From Microbacterium sp. Gd 4-13 (GTDB taxonomy: Bacteria > Actinomycetota > Actinomycetes > Actinomycetales > Microbacteriaceae), in assembly GCF_003095395.1 (NCBI RefSeq), contig NZ_QEIJ01000004.1, positions 186,001 to 250,000 on the forward strand: a stretch of 64,000 nt of DNA, read 5' to 3'. The notes under the pieces are model-generated. The model worked only from the letters and a program-made list of their open reading frames with translations, was not told where the DNA came from and searched no databases. A program made the position numbers and the translations under genes. This document shows positions 17,297 to 25,525 of this stretch, piece after piece; position 1 is the first letter of the stretch, and every line of letters starts with the position of its first letter.

Positions 17297-19041
17297 GAGC
17301 GCACCTCCGTCGCTGAGTTGCCGCTTTCGGGGCCTTCCGCGGCCGTGGATGACCCGGGTCGCGGCAGGTGAGAGGCGGATGCTGCGGGAAGGGGAGCGGC
17401 GAGGGTGACCACGTCGTCGGCGATGCGGCGCGCGGAGGTGCGGTGCGAGACCAGCACCACGGCCGTGCCGTCGTCGGCGAGGGAACGCAGCCTCGCCCAC
17501 AGGGCGGCTTCGGTGTCGGAGTCGAGGGCGCTCGAGGGCTCGTCGAGCACGAGGACGCCGACGCCCTCGGTGCGACGCAGCCGGTAGAGGGCGCGGGCGA
17601 CGGCGATGCGCTGCGCCTGGCCGCCCGACAGACCCGCGCCCTGAGAACCCAGTGCGAGTGCGGGGTCGATGTCGTGCGCCTGGGCGTCGGCGAGGCTGCG
17701 GCGCACGACCGCCGCGTCGGGCGCCGGGTCGCCGAGCGCGACGTTGTGCGCCACGGAGCCCGCGACGAGACCGGGGCGCTGCCCCGCCCACGCGATCGCC
17801 GACCGTGCATCGGATGCCGCGACCCCGTCGATGTCGATGGTCCCCTCGTACTCGGCGAACCCCAGGAGGGCGGCGACGAGACTCGACTTGCCCGCCCCGC
17901 TCGGTCCGTCGAGCAGCACGATGCGGCCGGGGCGGGCGTCGAGATCAACCGGCGGCAGCATCCGTTCTCCTCGGCTGACCCGCAGCCCGCGCACCGCGAT
18001 GCTCCGCCCGCCGGCACCGGGGCGGGCGTCGTCTTCCCGAGGGCCCTCTTGCTGGGCGCTGTCGAGCACGTCGAAGATCTCGTCGGTCGCGGCGACGCCC
18101 TCGGCGGCGGCGTGGAACTGCACGCCGACCTGGCGCAGCGGCAGATACGCCTCGGGGGCGAGAAGCAGCACGAAGAGCCCGACGAGCAGGTCCATCTCGC
18201 CGGCGAGCAGGCGGAAGCCGATGGTCACCGCGACGATCGCAACCGAGATCGAGGCGAGGAACTCGAGGGCGAACCCCGAGACGAACGAGACGCGCAGCAC
18301 CGACATCGTCTCGCGCTTGTAGCGACGCGTGACGGTCTCGATGGTGTCGGCGGCCCGGTGCTGGCGTCCGAAGGCCTTGAGGGTGCCGAGCCCGTTGACG
18401 GTGTCGGCGAAGCGGGCGGCGAGGCGCTGGAGCGTGTCGAACTGGCGCCGCTGAACGGCGCGGGTGGCGAGTCCGATCAGCACCATGAAGAGGGGGATGA
18501 GCGGAATCGTCAGCACGACGATGAGGGCCGACAGGGGGTCGGCGAGCAGGATCGCGCCGATGACGATCGGCATCGTGAGGGCGGTCGCGACCAGCTGCGG
18601 CAGGTAGCGGCCGAAGTAGGCGTCGAGCGATTCGAGCCCGTGGCCGGCCACGACGGCGAGCGAGGCGGCGTTGCGCGTGCCGAGCCATCGGGGCCCCAGC
18701 CTGCCGACGGCCGTGACGAGCGCGTCGCGCAGCTGCAGCGAGGCGCGGGCCGCGCCCATCGCCGACACCCGCTCGGACGCGACGATCAGCAGGGAGCGCA
18801 CCACGACGAACGCGGCGGCTGCACCCACCAGCGGCCAGAGCTCGTCGACAGGACGACCGGCGATGGCTCCGACGAGGGCCGAGGTCAGCGTCCACGCGAA
18901 ACCGACGATCACACCGGTCTGGGCGAGCACGATCGCCGCCGTCACGCCGAGGAACGACCGCGACGCCGTCGCGTACCGCACGAGTCGAGGGTCGACCGGG
19001 CCGCGCACCCGGTCCGCCCGCTTCTCGCTCACCCGGTCCAT
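17293..19041 (-). CDS. cydD: Cytochrome bd assembly ABC exporter subunit CydD
   Basis: A 582-residue ABC half-transporter partner of CydC. The membrane domain includes the GLGTLKAFGRQH coupling region. The ATPase has Walker A GPSGAGKSS, signature LSGGQAQR and Walker B VLVLDEPSSALD. The ATG at 19041 gives the usual length; a GTG three codons later is an alternative, and the open frame further upstream overlaps cydB. It lies 29 bp after cydB. Confidence 0.95.
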   Translation of the reverse strand: MDRVSEKRADRVRGPVDPRLVRYATASRSFLGVTAAIVLAQTGVIVGFAWTLTSALVGAIAGRPVDELWPLVGAAAAFVVVRSLLIVASERVSAMGAARASLQLRDALVTAVGRLGPRWLGTRNAASLAVVAGHGLESLDAYFGRYLPQLVATALTMPIVIGAILLADPLSALIVVLTIPLIPLFMVLIGLATRAVQRRQFDTLQRLAARFADTVNGLGTLKAFGRQHRAADTIETVTRRYKRETMSVLRVSFVSGFALEFLASISVAIVAVTIGFRLLAGEMDLLVGLFVLLLAPEAYLPLRQVGVQFHAAAEGVAATDEIFDVLDSAQQEGPREDDARPGAGGRSIAVRGLRVSRGERMLPPVDLDARPGRIVLLDGPSGAGKSSLVAALLGFAEYEGTIDIDGVAASDARSAIAWAGQRPGLVAGSVAHNVALGDPAPDAAVVRRSLADAQAHDIDPALALGSQGAGLSGGQAQRIAVARALYRLRRTEGVGVLVLDEPSSALDSDTEAALWARLRSLADDGTAVVLVSHRTSARRIADDVVTLAAPLPAASASHLPRPGSSTAAEGPESGNSATEVRS

Positions 19042-19070
19042 CCTTCCATCCGCGCGACCGGGGTCGCGGG

Positions 19071-20084
19071 TCAGTGGACGGATGCTGCGGCCGTCTCGAT
19101 CCGCTCCCGCGTCACCCGCTTGCGGAAGATCCAGTAGGTCCAGGCCTGATAGGCGAGAACCAGCGGTACGAAGATGAGCGCGGCCCAGCTCATGATCGTG
19201 AGCGTGTAGTCGGTGCTCGAGGCGTTCTCGATCGTGAGGTTGAACGCGGGATCGGTCGACGAGGGCATCACGTTCGGGAACAGCGCGAAGAAGAGCATCG
19301 CCACGGCGGCGACGATCGTCACCGCGCCGAAGGCGAACGCGCGCCCCTCTCGGTCGCGCGCGTTCGCGAGCACCGACGAGATGAGGCAGATCGCGGCGAC
19401 CGCGCCGAGGGCGAGCACCGGCAGCGAGAAGTGCGCGGTCACGGTCCAGAGCACGAAGACGGCGGCCACCGCGACGGTGAGCACCCCGGCCCGTGTCGCC
19501 AGGCGGCGTGCCTTCTCGTGCACCGGTCCGTCGGTCTTGAGCGCCACGAACGTCACGCCGTGCACGAAGAACAGCAGCAGGGTGGTCGCACCGCCCAGGA
19601 GGCCGTAGGGGTTGAGCAGCGTCAGCAGCGATCCCGTGAACTCCATATCGGCGTCGATCGGCACGCCCTGCACGATGTTCGCGAAGGCGACGCCCCAGAG
19701 GAACGCCGGCACGGCCGAGCCCACGACGATCATCGTGTCGAAGCTGCTCTTCCACCGCAGCCCGTCGCGCTGGTGGCGGTACTCGAACGAGACGCCGCGG
19801 GCGATGAGGGCCAGCAGGATCAGCAGCAGCGGGAGGTAGAACCCGCTGAACAGCGTCGCGTACCATTCCGGGAACGCGGCGAACAAGCACGCTCCGGCGA
19901 CGATCAGCCAGGTCTCGTTGAGGTCCCATACCGGGCCGATGGTGTTGATGATCTGTCGGCGGCCGACGTCGTCCTTCGCCAGGAACGGCAGCGACATGCC
20001 CACACCGAAGTCGAAGCCGTCGAGCACGAAGTACCCGATGAAGAAGAATCCGATGATCCAGAACCAGAGGAATGCGAGGTCCAT
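19071..20084 (-). CDS. cydB: Cytochrome bd ubiquinol oxidase subunit II
   Basis: A 337-residue CydB with eight to nine hydrophobic helices. The N-terminal VLDGFDFGVGM, followed by the conserved GPVWDLNETWLIVAG, is the family hallmark. With CydA it forms the high-affinity quinol oxidase that reduces oxygen to water under low oxygen. The ATG at 20084 is preceded by an AGGAGCT ribosome-binding site and lies 8 bp after the cydA stop. Confidence 0.97.
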   Translation of the reverse strand: MDLAFLWFWIIGFFFIGYFVLDGFDFGVGMSLPFLAKDDVGRRQIINTIGPVWDLNETWLIVAGACLFAAFPEWYATLFSGFYLPLLLILLALIARGVSFEYRHQRDGLRWKSSFDTMIVVGSAVPAFLWGVAFANIVQGVPIDADMEFTGSLLTLLNPYGLLGGATTLLLFFVHGVTFVALKTDGPVHEKARRLATRAGVLTVAVAAVFVLWTVTAHFSLPVLALGAVAAICLISSVLANARDREGRAFAFGAVTIVAAVAMLFFALFPNVMPSSTDPAFNLTIENASSTDYTLTIMSWAALIFVPLVLAYQAWTYWIFRKRVTRERIETAAASVH

Positions 20085-20092
20085 GTCAGCTC

Positions 20093-21514
20093 CTAGTAGA
20101 CCGTCGTCGGGGTGTTCTCGACGGAGTCGGGTTCACGGGGGGCGTTCGGGTCGGGAAGGGGGTCGGGCCCCTTCTGGGCGTACTTGACGATGAGCCCGAC
20201 CTCGATCACGGCGAGCACGGCGTAGATGCTCGTGAAGGCCACCAGCGAGAGGAGCACGTTCCATCCCGGAACGCTCGGCGAGACGCCGTCCTCGGTCAGC
20301 ATGAGGCCGAACACGATCCAGGGCTGGCGGCCCATCTCGGTGAAGATCCATCCGACGAGACTGCCGACCAGCGGAAGCGGAGCACTCCAGACCAGCACGC
20401 GCCACATCCAGGGCTTCATCGTGAAGCGCGACGTCGTCCGCGTCAGCCACAGGCCGGCGACGGAGAGGAGAGCGGCCGCGCCGCCCAGGCCCATCATCCA
20501 GCGGAAGGCCCAGTAGGTCACCCAGATGACGGGCGTGTAGTCGCCGGGGCCGAACTGGGCGTTGTACTGCGCCTGCAGGTCGTTGATGCCCTCGACGCAA
20601 CCGTCGAACGAGTGCGTCGACAGGAGCGACAGCAGCCACGGCACGCGCAGCGACCACACCTCCGCCGAACCGTCGGGGGTGCCGAGAGAGAAGATCGAGA
20701 ACGACGCGTCGGCCCCGCAGGCGGTGTTGTACATCGCCTCGGCGGCGGCCATCTTCATCGGCTGGGTCTGCACCATGACGAGGCTCAGCTGGTCGCCCGA
20801 GAGGGCGACCCCGGCGAACGAGATCACCAGGAACCACATGCCGAATCGCAGCGAGGGTCGCATCATCTCCGCGTTGCGACCGCGGGCGAGATGCCAGGCG
20901 GAGACCGCGATGACGATCGCACCGGCGAACATCCACGCCGAGGTGATGGTGTGGGGGAAGGCGGCCAGGGCGACGGGGTTCGTCAGCATCGCCCAGAAGT
21001 CCACGAGTTCGGCGCGCGACCCGTCTGCGGCCATCTCGTAGCCGACCGGGTTCTGCATGAAGGCGTTCGCGGCGAGGATGAAGTAGGCCGACAGGGTCGC
21101 GCCGAGCACCGCCATCCAGATGCTCGCGAGGTGCGCGAGGCGCGGAAGCTTGTCCCACCCGAAGATCCACAACCCGATGAAGGTCGCCTCGAGGAAGAAG
21201 GCCAGCAGTCCCTCGAAGGCGAGGGGGGCGCCGAAGACGTCGCCGACGAAGCGCGAGTACGCCGACCAGTTCATGCCGAACTGGAACTCCTGCACGATGC
21301 CGGTCACCACGCCCATGGCGAAGTTGATGAGGAAGATCTTGCCGAAGAACCGCGTCAGGTGAAGCCACTTCACCGATCCGGTGCGGTACCAGACCGTCTG
21401 GAAGATCGCGACCACGAGGCCCATGCCCAGCGTGAGGGGCACGAAGAGGTAGTGGTAAAGCGTCGTCAGGCCGAACTGCCAGCGAGCGAGAAGCAGAGGG
21501 TCGAGCCACTCCAC
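20093..21514 (-). CDS. cydA: Cytochrome bd ubiquinol oxidase subunit I
   Basis: A 473-residue CydA with about nine helices. H21 in TTLYHYLFVPLTLG corresponds to a heme b ligand, and the AWHLARG stretch holds the ligand equivalent to E. coli H186. The QxxxF-type helix GIVQEFQFGMNWSAYSRFVG is intact. The quinol-binding loop is of the short type usual in Gram-positive bacteria. The start is GTG at 21514 with a strong AGGAGG six bases upstream. A 15-bp perfect palindrome sits 26-40 bp before it. Confidence 0.97.
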   Translation of the reverse strand: MEWLDPLLLARWQFGLTTLYHYLFVPLTLGMGLVVAIFQTVWYRTGSVKWLHLTRFFGKIFLINFAMGVVTGIVQEFQFGMNWSAYSRFVGDVFGAPLAFEGLLAFFLEATFIGLWIFGWDKLPRLAHLASIWMAVLGATLSAYFILAANAFMQNPVGYEMAADGSRAELVDFWAMLTNPVALAAFPHTITSAWMFAGAIVIAVSAWHLARGRNAEMMRPSLRFGMWFLVISFAGVALSGDQLSLVMVQTQPMKMAAAEAMYNTACGADASFSIFSLGTPDGSAEVWSLRVPWLLSLLSTHSFDGCVEGINDLQAQYNAQFGPGDYTPVIWVTYWAFRWMMGLGGAAALLSVAGLWLTRTTSRFTMKPWMWRVLVWSAPLPLVGSLVGWIFTEMGRQPWIVFGLMLTEDGVSPSVPGWNVLLSLVAFTSIYAVLAVIEVGLIVKYAQKGPDPLPDPNAPREPDSVENTPTTVY

Positions 21515-21539
21515 GGTTGCCTCCTAGTGAGCACTCATA

Positions 21540-21559
21540 TGTGGTCTGACCACAGGATA
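21540..21559 (-). promoter_or_regulatory. FadR/GntR-type palindrome and possible -10 box of the cyd operon
   Basis: TGTGGTCTGACCACA (21540-21554) is a perfect 15-bp palindrome around a central T. It contains TGGTCTGACCA, the form recognised by many FadR-subfamily GntR regulators. On the minus strand a TATCCT hexamer (21554-21559) abuts it, so a bound protein would sit at the transcription start. No matching -35 is obvious and no GntR-FadR gene is in the window. It does not resemble a Rex site (TTGTGAA-N4-TTCACAA). Confidence 0.55.
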
Positions 21560-21734
21560 TCGCGCGTGATTCCGGGGATTGCGGAGGTCTCTCGCTGTCG
21601 AGCGATCACCCCTCCGCGTCGATCGTGGCGGTCAGTCGACCGGGTACTGGGGGACTTTGGTCCCAGCGTCCGCACGGAGCCCCGTGTCGATTCCGCGGGT
21701 AGCCTCGGAAGATGACCCCGCAGGAGCCGCGCTC

Positions 21735-22811
21735 GTGACCGCCGTACCGGTGGCGCTGCGGCGGCGCTCCGACGTCGAGGCGGCGGATGCGGCATCCGGG
21801 CCCCTCATCGACACGCACGGGCGCGTTCACCGCGACCTGCGGATCTCGCTCACCGACCGCTGCTCGCTGCGCTGCACGTACTGCATGCCCGAGCAGGGCA
21901 ACGAATGGCTGGCCCGTAACAGCATCCTCACCCTCGACGAGATCGTCGAGATCGCGGAGGTAGCTGCGGCCGCCGGCGTGCATACCTTCCGCCTTACCGG
22001 CGGCGAGCCGCTGCTGCGCCGCGACATCGTCGACATCGTGCGACGCCTCGCCGTGATCGAAGGTCCGGGAGGGCCCGTCGAGATCGCCATGACCACGAAC
22101 GGCATCCGCCTCCCCGAAGTGCTCGACGACCTGGTCGATGCCGGGCTCGCGCGACTGAACATCAGTATCGACACCATTCAGCGCGAGAAGTTCGCCTCAC
22201 TCACACGACGCGACCGTCTGCCGGAGGTTCTCGAGGGGATCGCGGCGGCCGCGGCATCTCCGCTTCGCCCCCTCAAGCTCAACGCGGTGGCGATGCGCGG
22301 GGTCAACGACGACGAGATCATCGATCTCGTGCAGTTCGCGGTGGACTCCGGTGCGCAGATGCGGTTCATCGAGCAGATGCCGCTCGACGCGGGGCACACG
22401 TGGGACCGCGAGCAGATGGTCACGCGCGAAGAGATCGTCGCGACCCTCTCGTCCCGCTGGGACCTCACGCCGGTTCCGGGGCGCGGCGGAGCGCCCGCCG
22501 AGAAATGGGTGCTCGGCGGGGTCGAGAACGGCGGCGGTCCTCACGAGGTCGGTGTGATCGCGTCGGTGACCGCGCCCTTCTGCGGTGACTGCGATCGCCT
22601 GCGGCTCACCGCCGACGGCCAGGTGCGCAACTGTCTGTTCTCCATCGCCGAGTACGACCTCGTTCCCGTGTTGCGCGGGGGAGCGCCCGACCGTGGAGCG
22701 GCCATCGACGCCGTCCTGCGCGCCAGCGTGCGCGGCAAGCTCCCCGGTCACGCGATCAACGATCCGTCGTTCCTGCAGCCGCCGCGCGGGATGAATGCCA
22801 TCGGCGGCTGA
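21735..22811 (+). CDS. moaA: GTP 3',8-cyclase MoaA
   Basis: A 358-residue radical SAM enzyme that starts Moco synthesis with MoaC. The N-terminal cluster motif CSLRCTYC places cysteines at 43, 47 and 50. The C-terminal second [4Fe-4S] site is in FCGDCDRLRL and the following cysteine in RNCLFS. The protein ends in the conserved Gly-Gly tail. GTG at 21735 is chosen because CAGGAG lies 8-9 bases upstream; the open frame extends further up, without coding character. It stands apart from the other moa/moe genes, divergent from cydA. Confidence 0.95.
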   Translation: MTAVPVALRRRSDVEAADAASGPLIDTHGRVHRDLRISLTDRCSLRCTYCMPEQGNEWLARNSILTLDEIVEIAEVAAAAGVHTFRLTGGEPLLRRDIVDIVRRLAVIEGPGGPVEIAMTTNGIRLPEVLDDLVDAGLARLNISIDTIQREKFASLTRRDRLPEVLEGIAAAAASPLRPLKLNAVAMRGVNDDEIIDLVQFAVDSGAQMRFIEQMPLDAGHTWDREQMVTREEIVATLSSRWDLTPVPGRGGAPAEKWVLGGVENGGGPHEVGVIASVTAPFCGDCDRLRLTADGQVRNCLFSIAEYDLVPVLRGGAPDRGAAIDAVLRASVRGKLPGHAINDPSFLQPPRGMNAIGG

Positions 22812-22820
22812 GTCGGCTTT

Positions 22821-22850
22821 CGTATACTCGGTACGTACATACCCGATATC
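22821..22850. promoter_or_regulatory. AT-rich palindromic patch before the PadR gene, possible operator
   Basis: The stretch around GTATACTCGGTACGTACATACCCGATATC (cited in part: GTATACTCGG, GTACGTAC, CCCGATATC) has a central GTACGTAC palindrome and imperfect flanking arms. It is 16-45 bp upstream of the padR-like ATG and may be an autoregulatory site, as is usual for PadR proteins. The symmetry is imperfect. Confidence 0.35.
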
Positions 22851-22865
22851 CCGTTCGGAGGCCGC

Positions 22866-23438
22866 ATGTCGGTGCGCCACGCGCTGCTCGCGATCCTCGA
22901 CCAGGGGCCGTGCTATGGCTACCAGCTGAGAGCCGAGTACTCGCGACGCACCGGGGCTGCGGTCAACGTCGGTCAGATCTACACGACCCTCGAGCGTCTC
23001 GAGCGCGACGGCTTCGTCGGCAACCGCGGCGCCGATGAGCGCGGACACGTCTACTGGGGCATCACCGATGCCGGGCGAGCGCTCGCGGCGCGGTGGGTGG
23101 CGGAGCCCGACGAGCCGGCCGCGCGCGGCGAGCTCGCACGCAAGATCGCCCTCGTCGCGACGTTGCCCGGCGTCGACGCCGAGAAGGCGATCGCGGCTCA
23201 GCGCGCGGCGGCGGTGCTGCGCCTCGCCGAGGCCGAGTCGTCTCCGGATGACGGGGGTGCCCCCGAGAGCGGGGGTGTCTCGTCCGTGATCCTGCGGGCC
23301 GCGGAGGGCGCTCACGCGCGTGCCGAGATCGAGTGGCTGGATGCCGCGGCCGCGGCGGTGACACAGAATCCGGTCGGGCGCACCTTCCCGCTGTCGGCGG
23401 AGCGGCCCCGACGAGGACGCCCGCGGACCGTCTCGTAG
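22866..23438 (+). CDS. PadR family transcriptional regulator
   Basis: A 190-residue regulator. The N-terminal winged helix shows the PadR signature HALLAILDQGPCYGYQLRAE, followed by GQIYTTLERLERDGFV and a wing ending in ITDAGR. The C-terminal half (about residues 90-190) is a variable helical dimerisation region with a basic tail. GGAGG lies 5 bases before the ATG. The targets are unknown; the only close co-directional gene is the 79-residue protein at 23538. Confidence 0.93.
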   Translation: MSVRHALLAILDQGPCYGYQLRAEYSRRTGAAVNVGQIYTTLERLERDGFVGNRGADERGHVYWGITDAGRALAARWVAEPDEPAARGELARKIALVATLPGVDAEKAIAAQRAAAVLRLAEAESSPDDGGAPESGGVSSVILRAAEGAHARAEIEWLDAAAAAVTQNPVGRTFPLSAERPRRGRPRTVS

Positions 23439-23537
23439 CTTCTGTGGACGGGTAGGGCAGAGAGTCGATTTCGTCAAGCCCGATCGCCCACCCGACCTCG
23501 CGCGGCACAGTGGAGCGAGCGGACGGAAGGAGCTGCC

Positions 23538-23777
23538 ATGGTCATGGAAGCGCGGCATATCGACCAGGAAGAGGCGTACGCCCCGTCTGAGGTTCCGTGG
23601 AACCGCATCGATCTCGAGCTGTACGAGATCGCCCGCGACGGCGTCGTCGTCGGGTTCATCGAAGTGGCAGGGCCCGTGTTCGTCGCCCTCGCCGGGCCTC
23701 GCTACGACCGCGCGGTCGAGGTGAGCCAGGAGCTCACGTTCCACGCGGCCGTCACGGCCGTCCAGCGCTGGCGCTGA
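23538..23777 (+). CDS. Small conserved-looking hypothetical protein (79 aa)
   Basis: A 79-residue acidic protein beginning MVMEARHIDQEEAY and ending VTAVQRWR. It has a compact alpha/beta pattern (WNRIDLELYEIARDGVVVGFIEV) and no signal peptide, cysteine or known motif. The strong AAGGAG ribosome-binding site 7 bases before the ATG and the third-position bias argue that it is real. It is convergent with the copZ-like gene (21-bp gap). Function not recognised. Confidence 0.65.
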   Translation: MVMEARHIDQEEAYAPSEVPWNRIDLELYEIARDGVVVGFIEVAGPVFVALAGPRYDRAVEVSQELTFHAAVTAVQRWR

Positions 23778-23798
23778 CGGCCCACGTCGCGGGAGACG

Positions 23799-24134
23799 TC
23801 AGACGAGCCGGTAGCCGGCTTCGTCGATCGCTGCGCGCACGGCATCGTTCGTAACGGGTGCCGAGGTTCGCATGCGCACGCGAGAGGTTCCGCCCGCGAC
23901 CAGGTCGATGTCGACGCCGTCGACACCGTCGAGCGCGCGCAGTTCTTCCGTGACCGCGCGTACGCAGTGATCGCACGTCATCCCGTCGACGAGCAGCTCG
24001 CGCCCCTCGCTGGCCGCGGCGTCCGTCGCGGGGGCCGAAGCGACGCCGCACCCGCCACCGCCGCAGCACGAGCCGGACGGTGCGACGGTGACCGCATCGC
24101 CGATCGAGGTGAGGGAATTCGGCTGGATCGTCAC
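23799..24134 (-). CDS. CopZ-like heavy-metal-associated protein with Cys-rich N-terminal segment
   Basis: A 111-residue copper-chaperone-like protein. Residues about 45-111 form an HMA domain with the metal motif MTCDHC. The first 45 residues add an extra cysteine cluster, SCCGGGGCG, not found in classical CopZ. GTG at 24134 is chosen because AGGAGA lies just upstream; the longer open frame enters the csoR gene. It follows csoR by 31 bp and is likely in the csoR operon, under copper control. No CopA-type P1B ATPase is nearby. Confidence 0.9.
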   Translation of the reverse strand: MTIQPNSLTSIGDAVTVAPSGSCCGGGGCGVASAPATDAAASEGRELLVDGMTCDHCVRAVTEELRALDGVDGVDIDLVAGGTSRVRMRTSAPVTNDAVRAAIDEAGYRLV

Positions 24135-24165
24135 GGGAATCTCCTGTCGGAACGGGACGAGCGTG

Positions 24166-24447
24166 TCAAGAACGGACGAGACGAGCGATCGCCTCGTTTG
24201 CTTCGCGGATCTTCTCCTGTGCGACCGGACCACCCTGAGCCGTCGCCTCGGCCACGCAGTGACCGAGGTGATCGCTCAGCAGGGACAGCGCCACGGTTTC
24301 GAGCGCCTTCGTGGCCGCCGAGACCTGGGTGAGGATGTCGATGCAGTACTTATCGTCTTCGACCATACGCGCGATTCCGCGCACCTGGCCCTCCGCCCGG
24401 CGCAGACGCTTCAGCAGGTCGTCTTTGTTGGCTTCGTATCCGTGCAC
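24166..24447 (-). CDS. csoR: Copper-sensing repressor CsoR
   Basis: A 93-residue all-helical DUF156 repressor. The Cu(I) ligand set is complete: C35 (KYCIDILTQ), H60 and C64 (HLGHC), in the spacing of mycobacterial CsoR, and the N-terminal LLKRLRRAEGQVRGI helix is typical. GTG at 24447 gives the standard length; upstream open frame has no support. A CsoR-type operator lies 8 bp before the start, so the csoR-copZ pair is probably derepressed by copper. Confidence 0.94.
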   Translation of the reverse strand: MHGYEANKDDLLKRLRRAEGQVRGIARMVEDDKYCIDILTQVSAATKALETVALSLLSDHLGHCVAEATAQGGPVAQEKIREANEAIARLVRS

Positions 24448-24454
24448 GCCTCGA

Positions 24455-24475
24455 TGATACCCCCGGGAGGTATCA
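24455..24475. promoter_or_regulatory. CsoR operator
   Basis: TGATACC-CCCGGGA-GGTATCA (21 bp) has perfect 7-bp arms around a GC core, matching the known form of CsoR sites (ATACC...GGTAT flanking a run of C/G). It sits 8 bp upstream of the csoR start and overlaps a TATCAT -10-like hexamer on the minus strand, as expected for autorepression. Confidence 0.8.
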
Positions 24476-24484
24476 CCGAGGGCA

Positions 24485-24838
24485 TCAGACCGACGTGCGC
24501 AGGTCGTCGGGTCCGTCGTCGTCGAGACCCGCTCCGACCTCGTCCTCCGCGGCCAGATCTCCCTGCCCGTCCTCGCCGAGAGCGGCCTCCACGGGCGAGT
24601 CGCCCTGCGTGACGGGCTGATCGGCGTCGGTGAGATGGAGGTCGGATACGGGGACGTCCTCGCGGCGCTCGGGCGCCGACTCGTCGTCGACCTCCTCACC
24701 GTCGAAGGCCGCGGCGAGCACGGCCTCGCCGTTCATCGTCGGGTCATCGAGAGTCGTGTCGTCCTGCGTGGCGGCGAGGGCCGCGTCGTCGCCCGTCGTC
24801 GCGTCGAGCGAGTCGGATTCGTCGAAGGGGATGCTCAT
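24485..24838 (-). CDS. Acidic, probably disordered hypothetical protein (117 aa)
   Basis: A 117-residue protein very rich in Asp, Glu, Ala and Thr with no cysteine, aromatic core or membrane segment; it looks intrinsically disordered. An AGGACA-like ribosome-binding site precedes the ATG at 24838. It ends 10 bp before the CsoR operator in the same direction, so the operator may also lie within its 3' trailer. I recognise no family. The coding call rests on start context and composition. Confidence 0.6.
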   Translation of the reverse strand: MSIPFDESDSLDATTGDDAALAATQDDTTLDDPTMNGEAVLAAAFDGEEVDDESAPERREDVPVSDLHLTDADQPVTQGDSPVEAALGEDGQGDLAAEDEVGAGLDDDGPDDLRTSV

Positions 24839-24990
24839 GGAGTGTCCTGTCTGTCGTGTCCTCCCACGGTGCCGTCCGCCACGGGCCGGCGCCCCCGGGT
24901 TGACGGCGTCGGCGGGGCGCGTTAGTCGGGTCTGCGCAACCCCCGCGCGGACGGCCGTCTTTGGGCGGTGAGAGGCATTACGGTCGACGT

Positions 24991-25491
24991 ATGGCTTCCG
25001 CGGACCGCGACGACGAGGTGGATCTCCTCATCGACGCCTGGTCGCGTCGGCTCCCCGACGTCGACCTCACCCCCCTCGATGTCATGTCGAGACTCCGGCG
25101 CGTCTCGCACCGGCTCACGCGACTGCGGGCGAGCGCCTTCAACGGCGCCGGGCTGGCGAGCTGGGAGTTCGACGTGCTGGCGGCCCTCCGCCGCACCGAG
25201 CCGCCGCACGAACTGAGCCCCGCGCAGCTGATCGGGGCGACGATGATCGGCTCCGCCGCCATGTCGAACCGCCTCGATAAGCTGTCCGGTCGCGGTCTCA
25301 TCCAGCGCCGCCCCAACGACATCGACCGTCGCAGCGTGATCGTCCAGTTGACCGACGAGGGTGCCGCGCGCGTCGACGCGGCGATGGGCGAGCTCGTGCG
25401 TCGCGAAGCGATCGAGCTGCGCGAGGTGAGCCTGGCCGATCAGGCCCACCTCGCCCGCATCCTGCGGCAGATGCTCGACACCGACACGTGA
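24991..25491 (+). CDS. MarR family transcriptional regulator
   Basis: A 166-residue MarR-type winged-helix repressor. It has the helix-turn-helix stretch GSAAMSNRLDKLSGRGLIQR and the beta-wing RPNDIDRRSVIVQLTDEG with the family DxR. ATG at 24991 comes 8 bases after a TACGGT box, so the transcript is probably leaderless. The frame is open 30 bases further up, but that extension would begin inside the promoter. The neighbouring oxidoreductase gene (25526) may be a target. Confidence 0.92.
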   Translation: MASADRDDEVDLLIDAWSRRLPDVDLTPLDVMSRLRRVSHRLTRLRASAFNGAGLASWEFDVLAALRRTEPPHELSPAQLIGATMIGSAAMSNRLDKLSGRGLIQRRPNDIDRRSVIVQLTDEGAARVDAAMGELVRREAIELREVSLADQAHLARILRQMLDTDT

Positions 25492-25525
25492 ACCGGCTCG
25501 GGCCGGTTGCCCACGAGGAGACCGC

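Noticed and set aside
15593..17791. CydC with a start about 165 codons further upstream
   Set aside because: The upward extension lies entirely inside the cydD gene in a different frame; the ATG at 17296 overlaps the cydD stop and opens the first membrane helix.
21540..21554. Palindrome at cydA as a Rex (redox) or FNR site
   Set aside because: The sequence lacks the TTGTGAA-N4-TTCACAA and TTGAT-N4-ATCAA patterns and matches the FadR/GntR form instead.
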